From Bacteroidales bacterium UBA7569 (GTDB lineage Bacteria > Bacteroidota > Bacteroidia > Bacteroidales > Paludibacteraceae), in the NCBI GenBank assembly GCA_002477945.1, contig DLLF01000018.1, forward strand, positions 1 through 64,000: a DNA stretch of 64,000 bases. Reading direction: 5' to 3'. The translations under genes were made by a program, and so were the position numbers. Shown here piece after piece: positions 36,442 to 46,791 of the stretch. Every line of letters begins with the position of its first letter. Within the stretch, counting starts at the first letter, position 1. The notes under the pieces are model-generated. The model was given only the letters and a program-made list of their open reading frames with translations. It had not been told where the DNA came from and made no database searches.

Positions 36442-36486
36442 ACAAAAAAAAACAAAAGGGGGAACCATTCATTGGATCCCCCTTTT
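36442..36486 (-). terminator. Terminator of the giant T9SS gene
   Basis: AAAAGGGGG (36478-36486 read on minus) pairs with CCCCCTTTT (36454-36462), followed on the minus strand by a long T run (GTTTTTTTTTG). A strong rho-independent terminator 45 bp past the stop. Confidence 0.88.
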
Positions 36487-36530
36487 GTCACATGTAGCAA
36501 GTTGCCACCCTGCAAAATCTGGGCAGACAA

Positions 36531-39500
36531 CTACCGGACTATCACTTGCCCGATGAACGTGCGTTTGTCGCCATCCGTTACACGAAGCAAGTACATTCCG
36601 CTGTTGTGGAAGCCCTCCACCGTCATATCCCGACCGGACAGAGTCTGCAGACTCACGCGACGGCCTACGGCATCGAACAACTCAACGGTTACACCTTCCT
36701 TGTCGCTCGCCGTGAACGTGTTGCGGATGAATACCGTGCCTTCGCGGTCTATGATGTTAGGAACAATATCCAGTCTTCCTTCGCTGACGTAATCTACAGA
36801 CTCAGGCAACTTGATGTGCAGGGTCAGGTTGACAATACTGTCGCAACCGTTCTCTGCCGCATTGGCCAAGACGATCTCCGGCCAATACGTACCCTCACGC
36901 ATCTCCTCTATGATGTAGGTGGAATCTGCCGTGGTGGCAAATGTGTAAGGCAGTTGATCCGTTGTGAGCGTCAGTTCTTGCGAAACCTCCGGTGTAGGCA
37001 GGACGGTCAGATGCAGGGTCACAACGCTGTCGCAACCTAAGGCAGAAGTAAAGCGTCCCGTATAGTCGCCTTCCGAAACAAGGTCTTTACCGTCGAACCT
37101 GTATATATCACCATTGCAGATAGTTTCCTGAATGGATGATGTTTGCGGTTCAAGCACTACCAGATTCAGATGGACAATACTGTCACAACCTAACGAGGAA
37201 ATCAACGTACGGTCGTAAGTACCTGCTTCCGTCAGAGCGGGGAAGTTGTCGTCATAGTACGTGCCGCCCTGGCATACATAACCCGTATAGGTCGAACCTT
37301 CCGTGCTTTGTACTGTAAGGTGCAGAACGATAGTACTGTCACAACCCAATACATTCTTCAGCGTAACCTCATGGTCTCCTTGAGTGGAGAATGACTCCGT
37401 TCCGATAGAGAACGACTCGCCTTCGCAGATGGTCTTGCTTGTCTCGGTCCTTGTAGGAAGCACCGTCAAATCAAGTGTCACGGTGCTGTCACAGAGAGAA
37501 CCCTGGAATGTTTGCACATACACACCCGATTCTGTCAGCGAAAGTTCCCCGAAAGCATAAGGTGTCTCCGTATCGCAGATCGTGAGTTGCTGGTTGAACT
37601 GCGTCTCTGGTACAAAGAGGTGCAATACTACCAAACTGTCACAACCGTAGGCGGTCTGCAAGACTCCTTCCGAGAGTGTATAGGTACGTGTTTGCGGATT
37701 TGCAATCTGGAAACCGTACTTCTCGTATGGAGTATTGGCACATACCGTATCACGAACCTCGACCTTGGCTTCGGGAAGTACATACAGCGACAGGTTGTAA
37801 AGCGTGGTCACGCCGTCCACGGTATTGAATTGGGAACGGTTGTACTCCATACCCGGTGTCAGATTGTCCTTCAATATCGAGAACCCGTGCGCCATATAGT
37901 CCGTGTTTGCACAAATGGTATCTTTCACCTCTTCCACAGTTCCGTTGAATACCTGCAAATTGCCGATATGCATATCATTATCACCTCCCGAAGCGGTTGA
38001 CTCCCCGTAGAAGGCGATTCGGATGGTATCACCCGCATAATCGGCAAGCGACATCGTTACCGTGCTGGCAGTATTGGGTATCTCGTTATATACATATTCT
38101 GACCCTGTATTGTTCCACTCGCGTGCATGACTCAACGACCAAGTATTTCCGTTGTCAGGAGAAACGAACACGATGAATCGGTCATCCGCTTGTGCCGTGG
38201 CATCTTCAATAGGATCAGAGTTCCTATAGTCGGTAAGTGCTATATCGAACATCAGGTTGGCATCGGCATTGTCTATGTAAATGGACGGAGTAACTAACCA
38301 GTCATTAAGTTCCGTATCATAGATGTTCAGTTTCATGTGCTTGTCCGAAATGCCGTATCCGGTTGTAGCCTGCATCCAAGCATTGTAGGTAGTAACTGGC
38401 AACGCCTGCATCTCTGTTCCTGTGAACAGAGTCTTATACAGACTCCAACATGCATCGTACTTGACATCATCTTCAAAATCCTCAATGTAGGGGAGTCTTA
38501 ACACAGAACATAATGTCTTGAAATTGACGGTCTTCCACGTTGGAGAATACGCAAAGGTCTCACCCGATTGACATACGGAACGCACTGCCACATAATACTC
38601 GGTGCTGGGTTCCAGCCCCTTGAGAGGACAAACGGTATTCAAAGTAACAATGGTATCCAGCAGAGCCGTGCCTGTTGTGGTAATGTCAGATGACGTTCCC
38701 AAACGGATTTGCACACCGTCAGACTCACGCTCCCACGAAAGCGTTGCAGAGTTGGAACCGATGTGGCTTACCACAGGCTTGTTTTGTAACGAGGTACATG
38801 GCACTTGCTGAATCGACACATTATCCACCGCTGCACCGCCTTTTCCTGATGTCGCATAATAACTGCTCTTGCTATACCACTGGAAAGCGAGGGAATAGAC
38901 CCCTGGAGTTTCTATGTATATTGTCTTCGTCAAATGCTTCCATGTCGTGATCGAATACTCTTCGGTCAACAAAGAAGTCCATTTCGATTCGGCATCCTCG
39001 CCGGCTGATACTGTCTCCGTAGAGGGAACAATATAGGTACTCAGATAGGCAAGTGGCACATCATAGGAGTAACCATCGTAATAGGATTCGTAATAGTCTC
39101 CCTCACACTTGTAGTCAAACTCAAATGTATATTCACCGGCTGTCTCGGCATTGAATGAGCGTACGGCATAAACAATATCACTGGCTTTCTCATAAGTATT
39201 GTTTGTACCGCCGTCTGCGGATATATATAGTCCCCGTACGCCGTCCTTGACTCCGGCTTCGCCTACATACCATTTGTTGGTTGCATCATCGTTCTGTACA
39301 AAAGACCAACTCTGGTCTTGTCCTTCCTCAAATCCGGTGCTGTACGGAAGATCCTTCGCAACATCCGGTGTCTTGAACGACAATTGCATCCAGTCGGATA
39401 CTTCGCCTTCGCCGCAAGCGGAACGGACATAAAGCGTATAAGACGTCATTACCTGCAATGTATCCAATGTCAGAACACTGTCTGTTGTTGTGGGCAACGA

Positions 39501-42500
39501 ACCCGCAAGGACATCATCCATCGCCGTACCTGCACGCAAACATGCAACCTGATAAGTCTCAGAATCGTTCTTGTTCCACTTGAAGCCGACACTCGTGCTG
39601 TGCAATGACGTCATCAACAAACCGGATACAGGAATACAATTGACTTCGCTGACCGAGATATTGTCAATGGCTGCTGGTGGATCATTGGTCGTGGAATTAT
39701 CGTTTTTCCACATGAACACAAGATTGTATTTACCGGCTTCTGGAACGGCAACAACATTCTGCGCCAATTGCCAATTGGTTGCCAGCGTATAAGGAAGAGC
39801 ATCGCCGTTCTTGACGGGAATCCAGTTCTCCGGAGCAACGGTTGCAGAAGATGAACCATACTTGTCTGCAACAATCTGTTCGCTTTCCGGAACTAAGAAC
39901 ACCGCCAAATAGTCATAACAACCATAACTGGGATGTTCTCCGTTTGATCTCCAGTCAAAAGATACCAAATAGTTGCCTCGGCTGAGATCAAAACGGCGGA
40001 ACGTATAGGAAACTACGGAAGAAGTGGAAGAATAGGCATTGGTCTTGCCGCCGTCATTGGAAATATACAGACCTTTCAAGTCGTCTTTGACCGCCGCCGT
40101 ATCAATCACCCATTTGTTAATAGTGCCGTTTGCCATCTGCCAATAAGCATTCTCCGTGTCGTCCTCAAAGTTGCAGGAGTACGGAAGTGCAGCCGCCGGT
40201 TGTGGGGTCGCAAAGGTTAACTCTTTCGACCAAGCACTTGTATCGCCTTCTGCAATGATAGCACGGACTTTATAACGGTACTCCGTCATCGGAAGAAGTC
40301 CTGTCAATGATTCTGACGTACCGGAAACACGATGCTTTACGGTGTCGGTACCATGAATTAGCAACGCTTCGTAAGCAGGGGCCTCTCGGAATGACATCCA
40401 ACTGATGGTTGCACTTTCAAAATCCAGATCCGTCACTTTCAATCCGATAGGATAATCCAATATCCGTACACTGACTGCATCAACTCCCACACGATAGTAA
40501 CTGCTCGTCGCAACATAGCGGAATGCCAAAGGTGCGGTAATGGCAGGCGCACCATAGTCCCCCAACGCAAAGGTGTGGTCAGTCAGAGAGGTTGCATTGG
40601 GTACGGTGACTATTTCTACGAATGAGGAATTGTCTTTTACATCCGTCAGATATCCTAATACCAAAGAGTCTTTGCTCGTATCATCAAATTTGGTGGAGAA
40701 CGAAATCTCTATTTGGTTGAGAGGTGTCGTAAACTCAGGCATCACAGCATAGATAGGTCTTCTCGCCCCATATCCATACGCCATAAAGTACAAGTAGTTC
40801 CCGGATCTTCCATAATTGGTAGAATAGGTGCTGGCACTCGCCACTCTTACGTAGGACTGCGTGTATACATTCTCCGAAGTAATAGTATTCACCCAGTTGT
40901 ACGCTGACCAGCAAGAAGGCATCACCACCGCTCCATTCTGCATAATGGAAGTCGTACCGAAGTTTTCGGTATATGGCAGTTCCAATGCATTGCAAAGCGT
41001 GGAAAACTCTATAGGAGACAGCCATGCGGAACGTTTGCCATTAGCGCATACCGTACGCACATAAAGCAGGTAATCCGTTTGAGGCGTAAGGGAAGATATG
41101 GTTACCGTATCCGACAAGCAAGCCGTTACAGTTGCCGTATCTACATCTCCCCCTGCAACCACAAAGGCATACTCATACGTGCAATCGGTCTGATCGTCAT
41201 CCCGCTGAACGGCAAAAGTAACAGAAGTCCGGTCACGCCATACAATACTTGTGCCTTTGGGCATCTCACAATCCGGAACAGCCTCCAACACTACATTGTC
41301 CAAATAGATGTAGCCATTGCTGGAATAACTACCATTGGAAGTCGCCTTAAAGACAATCGTAACAACAGAACCTACAAAGCGGTCATCTATACCATAAAGT
41401 ACTTTTGTCCATTGTCCGCTTGTTGCAGGTAAATTCTCCGCCAACGTATCTGCATAGGTCGTACCGCCATCCACGGACAAGTACACATCTAATACCGAAC
41501 CGTCAATCTTCTTGTAAACGAAAGAAACTCTTGCTTTCTCCGACAAGTTGACAGAAGGCAACTTTAGGAAATTGGTATTCCCGCTTGGATTACTGTAATA
41601 ATAACTATTGAAGCGGAGACATGCCGTGCTATTGTAACCATCGGCATAATAGTTCCAACGATTGGTCACATCGGTGGTAGTACCTTCTTCATTGTCCCAA
41701 CAATCAGGAATACCATCCTTGAGCGAGTTGAAATTCTCCGTCAAAGGGAGTTCTCCTGCTGCACAAGCCGTCTTGAAAGGAACGGCAGCAGTCCACGAGG
41801 AGACGTTCTCCTCATCGCAATAATGACGCACATACACGCTATATCGGGTGGCAGGTTCCAAATCCCTAAGCACAATTACATCACTGTCTGCACTTATGGG
41901 GGTAACCTCAGTAACGTTCTGGTTGCCTTTTGCAATAGCGTACTCCCAGCGCAGGGTGTCTTGTGCTGCATCGGACACAACCAACTTGGCGGTGTCGGAT
42001 GAAACATTTGCAACTTCCACCTTGAGTGTCGGTGACAGAATACATGCAGGAGCAGCCTCCAGCACTAAGTTGTCCAAATAAATATAGGCATCGGAAGAAC
42101 CATAATTGGAAGTCCCCTTGAAGACAATCGAAACATTGGAACCTACAAAACGGTCATCAATGTAGAGAACCGTATCTTTCCAACCCGGATTACCTATACC
42201 CTCACCCGGTATCTTTTCAGCCAGAGTATCTGCCATCGTCAGTCCACCATCCAAAGACAGATAGACATCCAATCCCGAACCGGTTTGTTTCTTGTAAACA
42301 AAAGAGAGTTGCGCCGCTTCGGTTATTTTGACGGGTACCGTCGTCAGGAAATTGGTATTCCCGCTTGCGTTATTCCAACTATTGAAGCAGACACATGCTG
42401 TGTTATTGTAGCCCTTAGCAGAATAGTTCCAACGTTTGGCCAATTCTGTGGTAGTACCCTCTTCATTGTTCCAGCAGTCGGGAATACCCTCCGTGAGCGA

Positions 42501-45500
42501 ATTGAAATCTTCCATATAAGGCAAAGCCATTGCCGAACATAGTGTCTTGAAAGAACAGTCTCTCACGGCACTTGTATCTTCCTCTGCACATATTGCCCGT
42601 ACCTGAACCGCATAAGAGGTCATAGCCTGCAAATCCGTCACTGTATGCGGATGTGCCGTTACGATTTCTTTCTTATGCACATCTGTTCCGTCCATGACAA
42701 CGACCTCCCATTTGGTTTCCGTCCCCATGGGAGTCCAATCAACAACCGCCGAGTTCTCTGTAATATCCGAAGCCATTACAACAGACGGTCTCGGGCAGGA
42801 AGGAATTTCCTCAATGCTTATATCATCGATGCAGATATTCGTCTCTGAATTCAAGTTAATCACCACATACTTATAGTCCGCAGCGTCCGGCAGACTTGCC
42901 AGAGGAGCGAATGAAGCCGTGAACTCCGTCCACGATTCAGCATCAGCCAAAGCGACCGTTGCCACTTGCAGATAGGTTGTCGCGTCTGTAATGGATTTCT
43001 GAATACCAATGGAGAACGACACACCGGCAGTATATGGTTGTGCGAAGCCCGCAATGAGATAGTCGGACAAGTTCTTTCCCTCCGGGAATGTCAGAGCCAT
43101 GGAAGTGAATGTGGCATTGTGACCATAAACAGAGGCATTACCCGTATGGAACCTGGTTGTGTTCTTAGCGAAATACCCGTTCTCCGATGTATTGACCGTC
43201 CAACAATCGTAAGAGGTATTGTCGGTCTCAAAGCCGTCGGTGTAAGGAAGAAGTTCCGGCGCACAGAGGGTCTTGAAGGAACGTGGCTCCGACCATTTGG
43301 ACTTGCCGTCTGCACCACAATCAGCACGTACTACGGCAATATAGTCGGTCTGCGGCGACAACCCTTTGAACACAATGTCAGTTGCCGTAAGTCCGGCTCT
43401 TTCAAATGCCGAAGAAGCCGTGTCGATGTCAGCGGGGAGTGTTGTTCCTTCAAACACTTTCATTTCATAAGAATCCGCTCCCGTAGAGTTCCACGACAAG
43501 GCAACAGAATCGTAAGACAAGGCTGTCACTGTAGGAACATTCGGATAAGCACAACTCAGTTTCCGGATTGACACATCCGATACGATGGCTCCCGGTTGCG
43601 TACCGCTGGCATAATCATTGCACCAATACAACAGCAACTTGTAATCACCTGCCGACAGATTGACATCATATTCAAAGCTCTGAAGACTTGTCTTGAGGTT
43701 CAAGTATTCTTCTGCCTTGCCCAATTTTGTCCAACCGTCAGGAATTTTACTCTTTATGCTTTTTCCCGCCTCAACCGTTGCAGACGCAGGCGCAACGAGT
43801 GCCCACAAGAAATCGCACGTACTCTCTCCCCCTGCTCTCCACTTGAACTGAACGGAATAGGAACCCTCTTCGTCCACTCCGAAAGAGCGTACCGCATACA
43901 CATTGGAAGTAACAACAGGTTCGCTGTCAGATGTGGTCGCTTTCTTAAATTTATACCCTTTCGTCTTCGTATCTCCGTTGAAGATACACAAAGAGTCATT
44001 GTCCACATTCCAATAGTTCACTTCCGTACCATTGACGAGGAGCCAATCCGAGAAGTCGGTCGAAGAATAAGGCAACGATGCAGGGACTTGGTTTGTCATG
44101 AATGAAACGGGATCCACCGTACGGGACTTATGCTCTGCATCATACTGCGCATAAACCGTTACGGAGTATGATGTAGTTTCCTGCAAACCGGTCAGTGTCA
44201 CAATGGTTGTATCGGATGTTTTCGGTACGGAGACCGACAAGCCTTCTCCATATTCCGCCACGATAGTGCCGTCACCACCTTTGACAAAAATCTTTGCCGA
44301 GGTAGCGGTGACATCTTCCACCCAGACTTTCTCAGGGGGGGGACAAGCCGACAAGGCAGATACCTCCACATTATCCAGGAGAACGGAACTTCCCGCAGTC
44401 TCACCTCCCAATGTTGTGGCAGCAAAGACCACTATGATATTTTTGCCTGTATAAGCCGAGAGGTCGTACGTCTTTTGTTCCCAAGCAGACGATGACAAAG
44501 CGGAAGCAAGCGTATCCGCCACGTTCATATTTCCGTCGGTATGCACCCACACCGAGAAACGGGCTTGCAAAGGATATCCGTTCAAGAAGTGGAACGACAG
44601 ACGCGAGTTTTCCGTCAGTTCCAATGTCGGTGTCATCAGCAAACAGCGTTGCCCGACATAAGACGAAGATGAACTTGAAGCATAGTAGGCTATACCTCGC
44701 GTGTCATCATAGCCTGCACCTGAAGACCACCATCGCTGCTGAATGTCTGCATCCAGCGAGTTGTCCCAACAATCAGGAATTTGGGTAGAAGACAATGCGT
44801 CGAAAGACTCATAGAACGGTAACGCCACAGCGGCACACCTTGTTTTGAAAGAGATGGATGATGATGTCACCTCGCTGGTGTCCCCTTCCTGACAGATAGC
44901 ACGCACTTGAAGCCCTACAGCATAAGACGTACTCTCTTCCAACCCGGACATTGTGAAAGACGGGGAAGTGACCATCTCTTTCCCTGTATCTACACCTCTT
45001 GTCCAAACCACTTCCCATTCCGGTGCCGTTGAAGGCTGTGTCCACGAAAAAGTGGCAGAAGTTGCCGCCACGGAACTCAATTGCAAACCAACAGGTGCTT
45101 TGCAGGTGGGAGCGGGTTCGACATACAGGTTATCGATCATGACATCATAATAGGAGAATGCTATACCTCCATAGCGGACAGCAATATACGCGTTCTGCGG
45201 AGCCTCCTCCAGCAGAATTGCATATTGTGTATAGACAGCAGTTCTATCCAGTGTATCCAAGATGACAAACGTTGACACATCACTCTTGTCCGTCATATAG
45301 CCTACCTCCGCCCATCCATAAGAAGCACTCTCATATCTATAAGAAAAGCGCATCCGCAGCGTTCTCAGGTCAGCATCAAAACGAGGCAAGACCGCATATA
45401 CGGGCGATGTGTTTTTATACTCCCTTAATGTCAATGTATTACTAGAAGTATTATTGTCTGACTTTACCATTACGCGACTTTCTCCGTCTTTATGTACTGT

Positions 45501-46715
45501 AAAGCAATCAGGAACATCACCTATGCTGTAACTATCGAAATCAGCCTCGAAGGGAATTGGTTGCGCACCACATTCCGTCTTGAACGACACGCTGACGGCC
45601 GCATAATCACTCTCCGAATCACCGCAACTTGCTTTTACACGGGCTGTATAGTCCGTATTCTGTTCCAACGATGTACAGGTAAAAGGATTGGCATCAGCAT
45701 TCTCCGTGAACGCCGAACCACCCTCAGGAGTCAGTTCGAGAACCCATGCCGTTGCGGTGCCATTTTCCGTCCATGAGAACGTAGCCGAAGTTTCCCCTAC
45801 ACCGCTCACTTGCAAGGAAGAGGGACGACGGCAAGCAGAGGCTTCCCGTACAAGGATGTCATCTACATAGAACGTTGACGGATTTCCCTGCTCCGCATAA
45901 ATAACATAGACATACCCATCGGTGAAGTAGCCATCCTTATCTGATACAACAAACTCTATCCATTGATTGGCAATTGTAGAGTCCTCGTAGATAGGTACAA
46001 TATCGGTCGTTATATCGCCGTCGATGGGTGCGACACCCACTACAAATCGTTGCCTTCCGGACGAAGAATACGCACGGAACACCAATTCGGAAGCCGAGGA
46101 AGCGCCTTGCAGTGCAGGCGTGAACAGCATGGAAGAAGCATCGGTAGCGTTTTGCAACTTGACAGCATAGCCTTCCGAACCATAGTAAACCGAATTTTGC
46201 AGAACGGGGAGGATGGTTCCACCCATCAACCAACAAGCGGGGAATGTGGCAGAAGCGAACTTCATTGTGTCGATCGGCAAAGCCACGGGTTCACACATTG
46301 TGCTGAATGTTGTGGTCAGGAACGAAGAAGAACCGCTATAGTCCCATTCGCAATTCTGGCGGAGCAATACGTAGTAGAGCGTACCCGGCTGCAAATCCGT
46401 CAAAGACAGTTGCGTAACATCCAACGCTTGTTTCGTACCATACGCCACGACTCCTGCTGCGGAGGCTGAAAGCGATGACCAATTAGCAGACGTAATCGGA
46501 TTGGATGACACAGCATAATCATACTGCATCTGTTCCCCTGCATCCGGCTGTGTCCATAGCAAGACAGCCGAATTGGAACTCAAGGAAGTCACTGACAACC
46601 CCGTAGGAGCAGGGCAATCCTGCGCAAAAGAGGACTGTACCGAAAGCAACATCCAGCACAGACCTATCGCCACCCAGGATTTCATTGCAGTGAGCAAAGA
46701 ATAGAAACCTTTCAT
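36531..46715 (-). CDS. Giant type IX-secreted protein: 11 FN3/jelly-roll units, GCDS repeats, sorting domain
   Basis: 3394 aa. Signal peptide ends near residue 31 (SVQSSFA). Eleven repeats follow, each an FN3 domain (most open with Cys-x-x-P, e.g. DCPAPTGLSV, ACPPPEKVWV) plus a jelly-roll of about 170 residues that opens with LP(Y/F)xxxF and often PDCW, and closes with a YxDNxxVE strand. Units 6 and 7 are nearly alike. Six modules ending GCDS or LCDS (about residues 2980-3290) come next, then a type A sorting domain ending VIVR (FDAVGRRVSLQ, GMYLLRVTDGD). No catalytic motif is seen. Likely a long, flexible cell-surface or secreted adhesin, exported by T9SS (inferred). The 1081-aa cargo lies 76 bp upstream on the same strand. 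Confidence 0.88.
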   Translation of the reverse strand: MKGFYSLLTAMKSWVAIGLCWMLLSVQSSFAQDCPAPTGLSVTSLSSNSAVLLWTQPDAGEQMQYDYAVSSNPITSANWSSLSASAAGVVAYGTKQALDVTQLSLTDLQPGTLYYVLLRQNCEWDYSGSSSFLTTTFSTMCEPVALPIDTMKFASATFPACWLMGGTILPVLQNSVYYGSEGYAVKLQNATDASSMLFTPALQGASSASELVFRAYSSSGRQRFVVGVAPIDGDITTDIVPIYEDSTIANQWIEFVVSDKDGYFTDGYVYVIYAEQGNPSTFYVDDILVREASACRRPSSLQVSGVGETSATFSWTENGTATAWVLELTPEGGSAFTENADANPFTCTSLEQNTDYTARVKASCGDSESDYAAVSVSFKTECGAQPIPFEADFDSYSIGDVPDCFTVHKDGESRVMVKSDNNTSSNTLTLREYKNTSPVYAVLPRFDADLRTLRMRFSYRYESASYGWAEVGYMTDKSDVSTFVILDTLDRTAVYTQYAILLEEAPQNAYIAVRYGGIAFSYYDVMIDNLYVEPAPTCKAPVGLQLSSVAATSATFSWTQPSTAPEWEVVWTRGVDTGKEMVTSPSFTMSGLEESTSYAVGLQVRAICQEGDTSEVTSSSISFKTRCAAVALPFYESFDALSSTQIPDCWDNSLDADIQQRWWSSGAGYDDTRGIAYYASSSSSSYVGQRCLLMTPTLELTENSRLSFHFLNGYPLQARFSVWVHTDGNMNVADTLASALSSSAWEQKTYDLSAYTGKNIIVVFAATTLGGETAGSSVLLDNVEVSALSACPPPEKVWVEDVTATSAKIFVKGGDGTIVAEYGEGLSVSVPKTSDTTIVTLTGLQETTSYSVTVYAQYDAEHKSRTVDPVSFMTNQVPASLPYSSTDFSDWLLVNGTEVNYWNVDNDSLCIFNGDTKTKGYKFKKATTSDSEPVVTSNVYAVRSFGVDEEGSYSVQFKWRAGGESTCDFLWALVAPASATVEAGKSIKSKIPDGWTKLGKAEEYLNLKTSLQSFEYDVNLSAGDYKLLLYWCNDYASGTQPGAIVSDVSIRKLSCAYPNVPTVTALSYDSVALSWNSTGADSYEMKVFEGTTLPADIDTASSAFERAGLTATDIVFKGLSPQTDYIAVVRADCGADGKSKWSEPRSFKTLCAPELLPYTDGFETDNTSYDCWTVNTSENGYFAKNTTRFHTGNASVYGHNATFTSMALTFPEGKNLSDYLIAGFAQPYTAGVSFSIGIQKSITDATTYLQVATVALADAESWTEFTASFAPLASLPDAADYKYVVINLNSETNICIDDISIEEIPSCPRPSVVMASDITENSAVVDWTPMGTETKWEVVVMDGTDVHKKEIVTAHPHTVTDLQAMTSYAVQVRAICAEEDTSAVRDCSFKTLCSAMALPYMEDFNSLTEGIPDCWNNEEGTTTELAKRWNYSAKGYNNTACVCFNSWNNASGNTNFLTTVPVKITEAAQLSFVYKKQTGSGLDVYLSLDGGLTMADTLAEKIPGEGIGNPGWKDTVLYIDDRFVGSNVSIVFKGTSNYGSSDAYIYLDNLVLEAAPACILSPTLKVEVANVSSDTAKLVVSDAAQDTLRWEYAIAKGNQNVTEVTPISADSDVIVLRDLEPATRYSVYVRHYCDEENVSSWTAAVPFKTACAAGELPLTENFNSLKDGIPDCWDNEEGTTTDVTNRWNYYADGYNSTACLRFNSYYYSNPSGNTNFLKLPSVNLSEKARVSFVYKKIDGSVLDVYLSVDGGTTYADTLAENLPATSGQWTKVLYGIDDRFVGSVVTIVFKATSNGSYSSNGYIYLDNVVLEAVPDCEMPKGTSIVWRDRTSVTFAVQRDDDQTDCTYEYAFVVAGGDVDTATVTACLSDTVTISSLTPQTDYLLYVRTVCANGKRSAWLSPIEFSTLCNALELPYTENFGTTSIMQNGAVVMPSCWSAYNWVNTITSENVYTQSYVRVASASTYSTNYGRSGNYLYFMAYGYGARRPIYAVMPEFTTPLNQIEISFSTKFDDTSKDSLVLGYLTDVKDNSSFVEIVTVPNATSLTDHTFALGDYGAPAITAPLAFRYVATSSYYRVGVDAVSVRILDYPIGLKVTDLDFESATISWMSFREAPAYEALLIHGTDTVKHRVSGTSESLTGLLPMTEYRYKVRAIIAEGDTSAWSKELTFATPQPAAALPYSCNFEDDTENAYWQMANGTINKWVIDTAAVKDDLKGLYISNDGGKTNAYSSTSSVVSYTFRRFDLSRGNYLVSFDWRSNGEHPSYGCYDYLAVFLVPESEQIVADKYGSSSATVAPENWIPVKNGDALPYTLATNWQLAQNVVAVPEAGKYNLVFMWKNDNSTTNDPPAAIDNISVSEVNCIPVSGLLMTSLHSTSVGFKWNKNDSETYQVACLRAGTAMDDVLAGSLPTTTDSVLTLDTLQVMTSYTLYVRSACGEGEVSDWMQLSFKTPDVAKDLPYSTGFEEGQDQSWSFVQNDDATNKWYVGEAGVKDGVRGLYISADGGTNNTYEKASDIVYAVRSFNAETAGEYTFEFDYKCEGDYYESYYDGYSYDVPLAYLSTYIVPSTETVSAGEDAESKWTSLLTEEYSITTWKHLTKTIYIETPGVYSLAFQWYSKSSYYATSGKGGAAVDNVSIQQVPCTSLQNKPVVSHIGSNSATLSWERESDGVQIRLGTSSDITTTGTALLDTIVTLNTVCPLKGLEPSTEYYVAVRSVCQSGETFAYSPTWKTVNFKTLCSVLRLPYIEDFEDDVKYDACWSLYKTLFTGTEMQALPVTTYNAWMQATTGYGISDKHMKLNIYDTELNDWLVTPSIYIDNADANLMFDIALTDYRNSDPIEDATAQADDRFIVFVSPDNGNTWSLSHAREWNNTGSEYVYNEIPNTASTVTMSLADYAGDTIRIAFYGESTASGGDNDMHIGNLQVFNGTVEEVKDTICANTDYMAHGFSILKDNLTPGMEYNRSQFNTVDGVTTLYNLSLYVLPEAKVEVRDTVCANTPYEKYGFQIANPQTRTYTLSEGVLQTAYGCDSLVVLHLFVPETQFNQQLTICDTETPYAFGELSLTESGVYVQTFQGSLCDSTVTLDLTVLPTRTETSKTICEGESFSIGTESFSTQGDHEVTLKNVLGCDSTIVLHLTVQSTEGSTYTGYVCQGGTYYDDNFPALTEAGTYDRTLISSLGCDSIVHLNLVVLEPQTSSIQETICNGDIYRFDGKDLVSEGDYTGRFTSALGCDSVVTLHLTVLPTPEVSQELTLTTDQLPYTFATTADSTYIIEEMREGTYWPEIVLANAAENGCDSIVNLTLHIKLPESVDYVSEGRLDIVPNIIDREGTVFIRNTFTASDKEGVTVELFDAVGRRVSLQTLSGRDMTVEGFHNSGMYLLRVTDGDKRTFIGQVIVR

Positions 46716-46791
46716 AGGCTTAATGAATTAAGTGAATAAAATAGTTATATTAGTTTTATATTGTCGTTATTATTGTTTTATAATATTCGGA

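Larger units (their letters stand above)
36012..36453. other. Gene-free region with repeats
   Basis: Between convergent genes. It carries a 9-bp array, an 11-bp array and a CCCCTCC hairpin in that order, then an AT-rich spacer before the terminator of the giant gene. Nothing coding is credible. Confidence 0.6.

Noticed and set aside
36531..46715. Long open frames on the plus strand opposite the giant gene
   Set aside because: They are short shadows, while the minus-strand frame has a signal peptide, ordered domains and a terminator.
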